Shown here one piece after another: positions 8,120 to 15,241 of a stretch of 64,000 bases of DNA. Each line of letters opens with the position of its first letter. The first letter of the stretch is position 1. The translations under genes were made by a program, and so were the position numbers. This DNA comes from JAJDXW01 sp965243335 (GTDB lineage: Bacteria > Pseudomonadota > Gammaproteobacteria > HK1), in NCBI GenBank assembly GCA_965243335.1, contig OZ251545.1, positions 5,022,001 through 5,086,000 on the forward strand, given 5' to 3'. The notes beneath the pieces are model-generated. The model had not been told where the DNA came from. It saw nothing but the letters and a program-made list of their open reading frames with translations, and ran no database searches.

Positions 8120-9011
8120 CAGCCGACATGGTTCCCGGCGGTGGAGAACCGCGGCGAAGGCATCCTGGTCCGGCTCCGGGGCGACGCGGTGGCCGGCTGG
8201 CTCCGCCGCGCGCCGGTGAAGCAGCGGCTGGACGCGCTCGTCGCCGGCCACGAAGCCTGGGCCGCCCGGCGCGGGAGCGAGCGCCCCTTTCCGGGCGGCC
8301 CCTACGTGCTGCTCCACACCCTGTCCCATCTGCTCATCGGGTCGCTCTCCATGCGCTGCGGCTACCCCGCCGCCTCCCTCCGGGAGCGGATCTTCGTGGA
8401 CCCCCGCGAGGGGCGTTACGCCCTGCTGCTCTACACCGCGAGCCCGGACGCCGAAGGGACGCTGGGCGGCCTGGTGCAGGAGGCGCGGCGCATCGAGGAC
8501 CACTTGCGGCACGCGCTTCGCAGCGCCGCGCTCTGCTCGAGCGACCCGGTGTGCGCGGAGCACGTCCCCGGCCACAACATGGAGGAGCGCTGGCTGCACG
8601 GCGCCGCCTGCCACGGCTGCGCCCTCGTCGCGGAGACCTCCTGCGAGATGCGCAACGAGTACCTGGACCGCGCACTGGCGGTCCCGACCCTCTACACGCC
8701 GGGCGCCGCGTTCTTCACCGCGCCCTGATCGAGGCTCGTAAATTCTTCGTATCCCCCGGCCCACGCACCCCTGGGGCGCAGCCTCGCCAGCGCATTCGCC
8801 CTGTCGAACCCGGCCTGGAAAGGAAGACGGATCGGCGCCGCGATCGGAGCGGCGGACCGCAAGCAGGACGGTGGGATATGCGGACGGACGATAGCCCGAA
8901 GCTCCCCCGGAGCTTGGGGTCCGGATCGAGGGCAACCCATTGAACGCTCCCTCCCCCATGGCCATATCGAAGCGGGGCTGGCCATGACCCGGCGTTTGGG
9001 GCTGGACCGGC

Positions 9012-9260
9012 TCATCGCCCCGAAGCGTTCGCCGAAGCGTAGAGGTTCGCGCCGCCGTACTCGAGGCCCAGGCGCACCGCAAGGATTTCTCGACCTCCGG
9101 ATCGAAATGGCAGGCGGAGTCGACCACCATGCGGTTGACCTCCTTCTGGTAATGCCAGGCCGCCGCGGCATCGATCACCCTGAATCCATCGCGTTGGTTC
9201 ACGGCGACGTCGCCGGTCGCAGCCGACGGAGGCAGCCCCAACACGCAATCACCGTCAACA
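9012..9260 (-). pseudogene. Degraded gene of unknown family (frameshifted 3' end)
   Basis: Reading leftward, one frame gives AVNQRDGFRVIDAAAAWHYQ then KEVNRMVVDSACHFDPEVE; a one-base slip after GAGGTCGA lets the next frame continue EILAVRLGLEYGGANLYASA to a TGA at 9014-9012. The upstream bases in a third frame give a hydrophobic stretch (LPVLLTVIACWGC) resembling a lipoprotein or signal peptide. Together this looks like a short exported protein whose frame has broken twice. I do not recognise the family. The bases from 8729 to 9011 hold nothing I can support. Confidence 0.4.
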
Positions 9261-9387
9261 GCACCGGGAGCCCGGAAAAGATCTTCCCCGGTCGGGTGCG
9301 GGTGGCTTCTGCGTTCGTTTCGCCTCCTCACGGCGGGGTCGGGGGCCGCGGTTCCGGGCGCCTGCCGGCGAGATGCCCGCTGCTCAC

Positions 9388-9411
9388 GGGCCGGCGGCAA
9401 GCCGCCGGCCC
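9388..9411. terminator. Strong hairpin downstream of the 9440 gene
   Basis: GGGCCGGCGGC-aa-GCCGCCGGCCC is an 11-bp perfect palindrome lying just beyond the stop of the leftward gene at 9440. There is no run of T on either side, so it may be a pausing or RNA-protecting hairpin rather than an intrinsic terminator. Confidence 0.4.
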
Positions 9412-9439
9412 GCCTGCCTCGGAACCCGGCTTCAATGGT

Positions 9440-10021
9440 TCAGCCGCGCGGCTTCAGCCACGACTCCGACCAGGCGAGCACCGCGCTCGAGGACTGATGG
9501 TCGCCGCGCTTCTCGCGCCAGATCGACCCGGCCGCGACCTGGTCGTTGAGGGCGAGCTGGGCGCCGCCGGCCGGGATGAAGGTGGAGAGCACCCCCAGCG
9601 GGCGGCCCGCCGTACCGGGCGGAGCGTTCAGGATGAACGGCTCGATGCAGTCGTACCAGGTCATCCGGACGATGTCCTCGTCCGACTCGATGGTCTCCAC
9701 GGTGGCGGCGCGCGGGTCGCCTTCGCGGGTGAACACCGCGGGGAGCACCGCCACCTCCTCGTCGGCGAACGGCGGGTGCAGGAGCGTCTCGATCGTGCGT
9801 TGCAGCCAGCGCGCCACCGAAATGTCGTCGCTGTAGATGCGGACCTCCCCGTCCGTCAGCTCGCCCTGCATGAAGAGGGCGTGGCCGGCGCCCGCCGGGC
9901 ACCACAGCACCCGCCAGTGGCTGGTGCGGTCGGACATCGTCTTCCCGCCGTCGTGGCTCAGGCGGATGAAGGAGTTCTCGCCGGTCATGAGGACCTGGTG
10001 AGCGTCGATGGGAGTGGTCAT
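9440..10021 (-). CDS. Conserved-looking protein of unknown function next to TauD-type dioxygenase
   Basis: A 193-residue soluble protein starting MTTPIDAHQVLMTGENSFIR. The sequence has alternating hydrophobic and polar residues suggestive of a beta-rich fold (HWRVLWCPAGAGHALFMQGE, ADEEVAVLPAVFTREGDPRA) and no signal peptide or membrane segment. The ATG at 10021 is preceded by a GGAG box about a dozen bases upstream. It lies 122 bases downstream of, and in the same direction as, a TauD/TfdA dioxygenase, so the two are probably co-transcribed and may act on one substrate. I do not recognise the family; an auxiliary or substrate-handling role for the dioxygenase is only a guess. Confidence 0.6.
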   Translation of the reverse strand: MTTPIDAHQVLMTGENSFIRLSHDGGKTMSDRTSHWRVLWCPAGAGHALFMQGELTDGEVRIYSDDISVARWLQRTIETLLHPPFADEEVAVLPAVFTREGDPRAATVETIESDEDIVRMTWYDCIEPFILNAPPGTAGRPLGVLSTFIPAGGAQLALNDQVAAGSIWREKRGDHQSSSAVLAWSESWLKPRG

Positions 10022-10143
10022 GGATGGGATTCTCCAGGGCAGGAAGCGGGGGCTGTCCGCGGGATCGTACCGCAAGGCCAGCGGCTCACCGGACGGACCG
10101 GGCGGGCGCGCCCGTCCCGCGGGGTCGGGGCCGGCGGCGCGGT

Positions 10144-11070
10144 TCAGAACGGGACGGAGCCTCCCGCGGTCACCCGGTGCATGAGGCGGCGCTGCGGCCA
10201 CTCGTAGTCGCGTAGCGCGACGTGCTGCACCACGCAGTTGTCCCAGATGACGAGGTCGCCCACCTGCCAGCGGTGCCGGTAGCGGAACTCCGGCCGGACG
10301 ATGTGGTCGGAGAGTCGTTTGATGAGCGCCGCGGCCTCCGCATCCGGCATCCCTTTGATCCCCACGCACTCCCCTTCGCGCACGTAGAGGGCCTTGGCCC
10401 CGCTCACGGGGTGGGTGCGGGCGACGGGGTGGACCACGTCCGGATGGCGGGCGATCTGCTCGGGGGTCAGCCGGACGGGCCGCTTGACCCCGCGCTCTTT
10501 CGCGCTGAACCGGTGCACGGCGCGAAGCCTCTCGAGGCGCCGCCGGTCCGCCTCGTCCAGCGCCTCCCAGGCCGCGCGCGCGTTCGCGAACAGCGTATCC
10601 CCGAGGTTGCGGCCCCCGTCGCTCGGGACCTCGACCGCGTGCAGGGCGGTGCAGCGGGGCGGGGTCGCGGTATAGGACATGTCCGTGTGCCAGTGGCTGC
10701 CCGCGTCGGCGTACCCGATGTTGCGTCCGTTCTCCCGGATGTTGGACACCACCAGCACGCCGGGATGTCCGGGAAGGGCGTACTGGTCGAACGCATTGAC
10801 CTCGACCGGGCCGAACCGCTCGCAGAAGGCGAGCTGCCGCTCGGGGGCGAGGCGCTGCCCCCGGAAGACGAGCACCCCGTGGTGGGCGAGGGCGCGGTCG
10901 ATGCGGGCGAACACGCCGTCCGCCAGCGGGGCGGAGAGATCGACCCCGGAGACTTCGGCCCCCGCGCCCTCGCCGCTCGGCGCGAGGTCCAACCCGGCCC
11001 CGGTCCCAGCCCCAGCCCCATCCGTCGCGGCGAGCCGGGAGCCCGGCCCGGTCTGCTTCGAGGTCTTCAC
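10144..11070 (-). CDS. TauD/TfdA-family Fe(II)/2-oxoglutarate dioxygenase
   Basis: A 308-residue member of the TauD/TfdA family, which uses 2-oxoglutarate and O2 to hydroxylate substrates such as taurine, sulphonates or aryloxy acids. The iron ligands are visible as H-x-D in SHWHTDMSYTATPP (about residues 128-130) and the distal histidine in RRLMHRVTAGG near the C-terminus, with the cofactor-binding arginine two residues after it. VRPEFRYRHRWQVGDLVIWD is the usual C-terminal strand. The GTG at 11070 is preferred because GGAGAGGGGAC lies directly before it; an ATG at 11112 has no such box. The first 35 or so residues are Gly/Ala-rich. The downstream unknown gene is probably in the same operon. 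Substrate cannot be told. Confidence 0.85.
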   Translation of the reverse strand: MKTSKQTGPGSRLAATDGAGAGTGAGLDLAPSGEGAGAEVSGVDLSAPLADGVFARIDRALAHHGVLVFRGQRLAPERQLAFCERFGPVEVNAFDQYALPGHPGVLVVSNIRENGRNIGYADAGSHWHTDMSYTATPPRCTALHAVEVPSDGGRNLGDTLFANARAAWEALDEADRRRLERLRAVHRFSAKERGVKRPVRLTPEQIARHPDVVHPVARTHPVSGAKALYVREGECVGIKGMPDAEAAALIKRLSDHIVRPEFRYRHRWQVGDLVIWDNCVVQHVALRDYEWPQRRLMHRVTAGGSVPF

Positions 11071-11562
11071 GTCCCCTCTCCTTCCCCGGTGTTCGCTCCA
11101 GGAGCTGCGCAATCACGCGCGACGTGCCGGAACTTGGGCCTCCTCTCCGGCTCCCCCGACTCAGTCGGCGCGGGCGCGAGGCGAACCGCGCCTGGGCGGC
11201 CTTCACCGCGCGCCCGACGGCTCAGCCTGCACGGGCGGCGAGGCGGACCGGACGCGGAGCCCGATCCGGCGCTCCTGCCTCGGCTCCGCGCGAGCGGACG
11301 CGCGACGGCGGCAGGCCGCCCTGCGCTTCTCGCGGTCGCCTCACGAAATTTGCTTCACAATAGCCGCGTCGGAACGCGGCCGGCAACCTCGCCGCCCGGG
11401 AGCGGAGCTTCGCCCGCATCGAGGACGCCGCCCATCCCGCCGCCGGCAACGCGGCGCCGATACCGGACGGGCGGGCGGCGGATGGATGGCGGGGGGACGG
11501 TCGCCGCCAGCGGCGGAACGAGCCCGCCCGCGGACCACCATCGATGCGAGGAGCGGTAGAAC
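11071..11562. other. Divergent intergenic region
   Basis: 492 bases separate the leftward dioxygenase from the rightward luciferase-like gene. Frames are open on both strands only because of base composition. The region should hold both promoters, but I see no convincing -35/-10 pair or operator. The Shine-Dalgarno box of the rightward gene (GAGGAG) is at its end. Confidence 0.5.
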
Positions 11563-12639
11563 ATGGACTTCGGCGTCTGCGCCATCACGAAGATCGACGA
11601 CGTCGGCCTCGCGAGCGAGGCCGAGAACCTCGGCTACTCCCATCTGTGGGTCCCGGACAGCCAGATGATCTGGTCCGACTGCTATGCCTGGATGGCCCTC
11701 GCCGCCCGCGAGACCCGGACGATCCGGCTTGGGACCGGGGTCAGCGTCGCGGGCACCCGCACCGCCCCGGTCACCGCCCACAGCATCGCCACCGTGAACC
11801 GCCTCGCGCCGGGGCGGGTGTTTCTCGGGATCGGGACCGGCAACACCGCGCAGCGCCTGATGGGCCAGCGCCCCATCCGCTACGGCGAGTTCGAGGAGTA
11901 CGTGCGGGTGCTGCGCGGGCTCCTCGACGGCGAGGAGGTGGACTACGCGCCTCCGGGCGCGGGCGGCGAGCCCCGGCCCATCCGCTTCGACATGCTCGAC
12001 CTCGGGTTCATGCAGATCGAGCCGCGGATCCCCATCCACGTATCGGGCTTCTACCACCGCACCCAGCAGCTCGCCGGCCGCTACGGCGACGGGCTCGTCG
12101 TCTCCATCCCGCCCCACCGCGACTTCGTGACCCGCGCCCGCGCCCACGCGGCCCGGGGCGCGGCGGAGGCGGGGCGGGCGCTGCCGGACGGCTTCCGGCT
12201 CAGCTCCCTCACCACCGCCGTCGTGCTGGAGCCGGGAGAGACCCTCGAATCCGACCGCGTGATCCGGGACTGCGGGCCGTTCGTCGTGTCCTCGATCCAC
12301 TACATCTACGAGAAGATCAGGGAGAACGGCGGCGAGCCGCCCCCGCACATGCGCGGCTTCTGGAAGAAGTACTGCCGCCTGGTCGAGGAGACCCCCGAAC
12401 GGGGCCGCCACCTCCGGGTGCACGCCGGCCACTGCACGTGGCTCCACCCCGACGAGGCCGAGTTCGTGACCCCCGAGCTCATCCGCACCACCTGCCTCGC
12501 GGGCGCGCCGGACGAGCTGGCAGAGCGGATCCGCCACCTCGACGAGGCGGGGCTCGACCACGTCATGCTCCTGCCCTCGCTCGAGACCCAGCGGCACACC
12601 ATCGAGGCGTTCTCCCGCAAGGTGATGGCCCGGCTCTGA
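11563..12639 (+). CDS. Luciferase-like (LLM) flavin/F420-dependent oxidoreductase
   Basis: A 358-residue TIM-barrel oxidoreductase of the bacterial luciferase-like superfamily. Family marks are MDFGVCAITKIDDVGLASEA at the N-terminus, GYSHLWVPDSQMIWSDCYAW, RLGTGVSVAGTRTAPVTAHS (the cofactor-binding strand after the bulge) and RLAPGRVFLGIGTGNTAQRL. The C-terminal GAPDELAERIRHLDEAGLDH, followed by HVMLLP, closes the barrel. The layout resembles F420-dependent methylenetetrahydromethanopterin reductase-like enzymes, but FMN use cannot be excluded. A GAGGAG box lies about ten bases before the ATG. It stands alone and is divergent from the TauD-type gene; substrate unknown. Confidence 0.85.
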   Translation: MDFGVCAITKIDDVGLASEAENLGYSHLWVPDSQMIWSDCYAWMALAARETRTIRLGTGVSVAGTRTAPVTAHSIATVNRLAPGRVFLGIGTGNTAQRLMGQRPIRYGEFEEYVRVLRGLLDGEEVDYAPPGAGGEPRPIRFDMLDLGFMQIEPRIPIHVSGFYHRTQQLAGRYGDGLVVSIPPHRDFVTRARAHAARGAAEAGRALPDGFRLSSLTTAVVLEPGETLESDRVIRDCGPFVVSSIHYIYEKIRENGGEPPPHMRGFWKKYCRLVEETPERGRHLRVHAGHCTWLHPDEAEFVTPELIRTTCLAGAPDELAERIRHLDEAGLDHVMLLPSLETQRHTIEAFSRKVMARL

Positions 12640-12960
12640 CCTCGCGAAGGGAGTGCCGGCCCACACCAAATCGCATCTGTTACGGTCACGGTACCGACCC
12701 GTCGGCCGGAGGCCAGTGCCCGCGACGCGGGCTTCCTGCCCCATTGAACGGCCGTTCGGTGCTTCACACACGTGCAAGCGGCGCTCCGAGGTCGTCGTCA
12801 AGGTTCCTGAACCGGTGCTCACTGAAGGGGCTCCTCCGCTCGGGCGGCTGCACGGAAAACAGGCGCCGATCGCGCTGGCGCCAATACCTGTTTGAGCGCA
12901 TTGTTGGCGGCCGGCATCGCGCCAGGAGCAACGGACGGCTTCCCCGACCAGAGCGCTCCG
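12640..12960. other. Intergenic stretch without a supported gene
   Basis: Nothing coding can be supported here. A short inverted repeat (AGGCGCC-gatcgcgct-GGCGCC, near 12865) is the only visible structure. The right end joins directly to the duplicated RND fragment. Confidence 0.5.
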
Positions 12961-13220
12961 CTCAGCCGACCTCCGCCGCCAGGCGCCCCGCGGGCTTCTC
13001 CCACCGGGTGGCCACCGACTCGTACAGCGACAGCAGGGCCGGGACCAACAGCGGCACCAGGAACGTGGCCGCGCCCAGGGCCGAACAGCCCGAACAGCGA
13101 CAGGATGGTGAGGTCGATCCCCAGCAGCCAGTGGCCGAAGACGGCGCCGATCAGCCCGAACGGGATCACCGACATCACCACCACCGGCCAGCACCAGGAG
13201 GCGAAAATGAAGGCGAGCAC
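12961..13220 (-). pseudogene. Duplicated fragment of the RND pump 3' end
   Basis: These 260 bases are nearly identical to the 3' end of the RND gene at 15241-15724, with an internal deletion of roughly 230 bases (joined at about 13079). Reading leftward, VLAFIFASWCWPVVVMSVIP and GHWLLGIDLTILSLFGLFG match the pump, then the frame is lost. The copy diverges from the parent at the same base at which the parent itself breaks (just before VLAFIFASW), so both breaks may stem from one event. The 236 bases after it, to 13456, show nothing clear. Confidence 0.85.
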
Positions 13221-13456
13221 CAGCTTCACGGCGACGGCGAGACCCGGTGGATGGGCGACCGGATCCTCGCCGTCCCCTGGTGGCGGGTGCTGTAGAACCT
13301 GCGGATCGAAGCCGGAATCCGCAAACCGACTTCCGGCTGCGTACAAGGCTCGTCCGGCGGGTCGGCGCGATCCGTATGACGCCCGACGCCAAGCGTCCAT
13401 GAAATCCGCCCGAAAGCCCCTCGAACCGACCCCGAACCGTAAAACAGGAGAGCACG

Positions 13457-13790
13457 ATGGGAATCATCGTTGACTGGACAAAATCGGCAAGCCCAGGGAT
13501 AGAATACATCGACGATATCGATCTGGATTATCTGGAGGGCTGTCCCGATGAAATGGAAACGAAATTTTGGGATCTAAAAAAGGTGAATTTACTCAAGGGA
13601 CATACATCGTCTGTATGATGAAAAGATGTTCTTCATCCATCCGGAATCAGGAAAGCCGGAGACTAATGATGAGAAAAGTGGTGAGTTGTCCCCGGAATAC
13701 AAGAAATTGCCGAAAAAGAGCAAAGGATTGCCTCCTGAAACACTCAGGCGGGTAAGGAAGGCTCTGGAAGAGGTCTGGCCGGGCGACTGA
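13457..13790 (+). pseudogene. Lower-GC small gene, apparently frameshifted
   Basis: An AGGAG box precedes ATG 13457. The first frame gives 53 residues (MGIIVDWTKSASPGIEYIDD, then DIDLDYLEGCPDEMETKFWD) and ends at TGA 13618. The sequence then reads sensibly in the next frame as YDEKMFFIHPESGKPETNDE and PPETLRRVRKALEEVWPGD to TGA 13790. The two halves look like one acidic protein of about 110 residues with a frame break near 13585-13615. Base composition is clearly lower in G and C than the flanks, suggesting recent arrival. I do not recognise the family; small immunity- or antitoxin-like proteins have this look, but that is a guess. Confidence 0.5.
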
Positions 13791-13889
13791 TCTCGCGCAC
13801 GACGCAACAGGCCCAGGGAAGGCGATCGGTTCGCGGGCAAACGGCAGGCCGGGACGGGGGACATGGATACGTGTCGCCGTCCGGCCCGC

Positions 13890-14180
13890 CCTGCGCCGCC
13901 GTCGTGCGGACACCGTAGGGCGGAGTGCGGGCGTCCCTGGTGACGAGGACGAGCCCTGGCGCCTGGGCCTGGGCGGTCAGGGACCGGTCGAAGGGGTCCC
14001 GGCGGCGCATCGGGAGGCTGCCCGCCTGCTCCGCATCCTCCTCGTCGAAGTCCTCGGACGTCCGTATCTGCCCTTCCAGCCCGCCCGGGTTGCGCTCTTC
14101 CATCCCTCCCCGGTCCGGCGCCGGATGCAGCCAGGGCTTGCCGGCCTTGCAGATCACCACCTCCTCCCCCATGATACGCA
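13890..14180 (-). pseudogene. Fused remnant of a phd-vapC toxin-antitoxin pair
   Basis: One open leftward frame carries pieces of two proteins. The first part reads GEEVVICKAGKPWLHPAPD, then NPGGLEGQIRTSEDFDEED, the C-terminal two thirds of a Phd-type antitoxin. It runs straight into LPMRRRDPFDRSLTAQAQAP and GLVLVTRDARTPPYGV, the last catalytic strand and C-terminus of a PIN (VapC) toxin. The antitoxin N-terminus and most of the toxin are missing. The start of the zeta-toxin module at 14185 on the other strand lies exactly where the antitoxin is cut. This is a deletion fossil rather than a working chimera. Confidence 0.7.
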
Positions 14181-14184
14181 GCCC

Positions 14185-14430
14185 ATGAACATCGATCTGA
14201 GCGAATACGGCATCGACGTGGATGGCGACGAGGCGCTGCGGGAAGCGGTGTCCGTGGCCATTGCGCTCGAGGCATGGGGCGAGCGGTTCCGGGCGGAGAA
14301 GTTCGCACGGGGCGAAGCACTGGTCGTCGGGCGCGACGGGAAGGCGTTCCTGGAAGGTCCCGAAGGCCACTTCCGTCCGATTCCGGAAGGCCGGCCGCTG
14401 ACGTGGGAAGACATCAAGTTCCGCAGTTAG
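14185..14430 (+). CDS. Antitoxin of a zeta-like toxin pair
   Basis: An 81-residue acidic protein starting MNIDLSEYGIDVDGDEALRE and ending EGRPLTWEDIKFRS. It ends six bases before the start of a zeta-toxin-like kinase, the normal order (antitoxin first) for such pairs. Size and helical look fit an antitoxin, and no DNA-binding domain is obvious. The Shine-Dalgarno box is weak. The role is inferred from position and size; the sequence itself does not match the classic epsilon antitoxin that I can recognise. Confidence 0.65.
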   Translation: MNIDLSEYGIDVDGDEALREAVSVAIALEAWGERFRAEKFARGEALVVGRDGKAFLEGPEGHFRPIPEGRPLTWEDIKFRS

Positions 14431-14436
14431 CGGCCA

Positions 14437-15096
14437 GTGCCGACCAGGCAGCTCGTCATCCTCGGCGGGCCAAACGGAGCGGGCAAATCCAGCGCCCATG
14501 CCGAGCTTGAGCGGCTCGGGTTCGTCGCCGGTCCGTTCCTCAACCCGGACGACGTCGCCCGGGACCTCGGCGGCGCCCCCGACAGGCGAGACGTTCGCGC
14601 CGGGCGCGAGACGTTGCGCCGCGCCAGGCTCTGGATACGTGAGGGGCGCACGTTCACCCGCGAGTCCACACTGACGAGCAGCGAAGTGCTGCGCAGCATG
14701 CGGACGGCGCGGGACGCCGGGTACCGGGTGATTCTCGTATTCGTCGGCATCGACTCCGTGGAAGCGGGCAAGGCGCGCGTCCGGAGTCGAGTTCTGTACG
14801 GCGGCCACGATGTCGCACCGGAGGCGCAGGAGCGGCGTTTCGCCAGATCCTTCGCCAACGCTCGACGCGCCGCCGGCATCGTGAACACGGCCTATTTCGT
14901 GGACAACGCCAGCAGCCTGCGCTACGTCGCCTGGGTGGAGCAAGGCCGTGTGCGCTTTGCGGACGGCTCGCGCTCACCCTGGCTGTTGCCGGCGCTCGAA
15001 GGTCTGCCACGCACGGAGACCGCTTCGATGCCCCGCGCCAGGGCGTTGACGCTCGCGCGGCTCCACGAGCGCCTGCCCCGTCACTGGCGCGGCTGA
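14437..15096 (+). CDS. Zeta-toxin-like P-loop kinase
   Basis: A 219-residue protein with the zeta toxin fold: Walker A in LVILGGPNGAGKSSAHAELE (about residues 7-18), FLNPDDVARDLGG (the N-P-D that contacts the sugar-nucleotide), the arginine-rich helix RETLRRARLWIREGRTFTRE, the ESTLTS motif and YRVILVFVGIDSVEAGKARV. Zeta toxins phosphorylate UDP-N-acetylglucosamine and so block cell-wall synthesis. Start is GTG at 14437, six bases after the antitoxin stop. All visible motifs look intact, making this one of the two apparently complete toxin-antitoxin pairs in the window. Confidence 0.85.
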   Translation: MPTRQLVILGGPNGAGKSSAHAELERLGFVAGPFLNPDDVARDLGGAPDRRDVRAGRETLRRARLWIREGRTFTRESTLTSSEVLRSMRTARDAGYRVILVFVGIDSVEAGKARVRSRVLYGGHDVAPEAQERRFARSFANARRAAGIVNTAYFVDNASSLRYVAWVEQGRVRFADGSRSPWLLPALEGLPRTETASMPRARALTLARLHERLPRHWRG

Positions 15097-15241
15097 CGGC
15101 GACGTCCCGGATGCCGCGCGCGATGCGCGGCCCTTCGGCCGCTGCGCGCGGCGACCCCTGCGGCGTTCGGTCGGGGCCGCACGGCCTCCTGGGCGGGTCG
15201 GCGCGGGAGTCCAACGAGGGAAGAGCCCGGCCCCGCCCCGC

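Larger units (their letters stand above)
6645..8728 (+). pseudogene. drmB: DISARM DrmB, broken by repeat insertions and deletion
   Basis: The N-terminal frame (GTG 6645, overlapping the drmA stop) reads as DrmB: LRRSQVITTFGPGALIDLP, then SAIVGGLDTWGG and RACSKGHIDDVDWHRFVHG. At 7165 a 53-bp palindromic element shifts the frame. DrmB resumes in another frame with IVRCECGKSRRMHEAVDLTR up to about 7320. About 550 bases of foreign, lower-GC DNA follow. DrmB returns near 7889 (ARLDGVESVIQVHRLREVLA) and is broken again by the same element, inverted, at 8067-8119. It then runs to 8728 with the DUF1998-type C-terminus (LLHTLSHLLIGSL, AACHGCALVAETSCEMRNEY). The central part of the protein expected between the second and third pieces is missing. 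A functional DrmB cannot be made, so DISARM here should be inactive unless rescued in trans. Confidence 0.85.

Noticed and set aside
8729..11070. drmC or a DISARM methyltransferase after drmB
   Set aside because: No phospholipase-D HxK motifs or methylase motifs were found in the frames after drmB; the next real genes are an unknown and a TauD-type enzyme.
13228..13300. Plus-strand tail HQLHGDGETRWMGDRILAVP as an enzyme end
   Set aside because: Protein-like, but short, without a start, and next to duplicated debris; family not recognisable.
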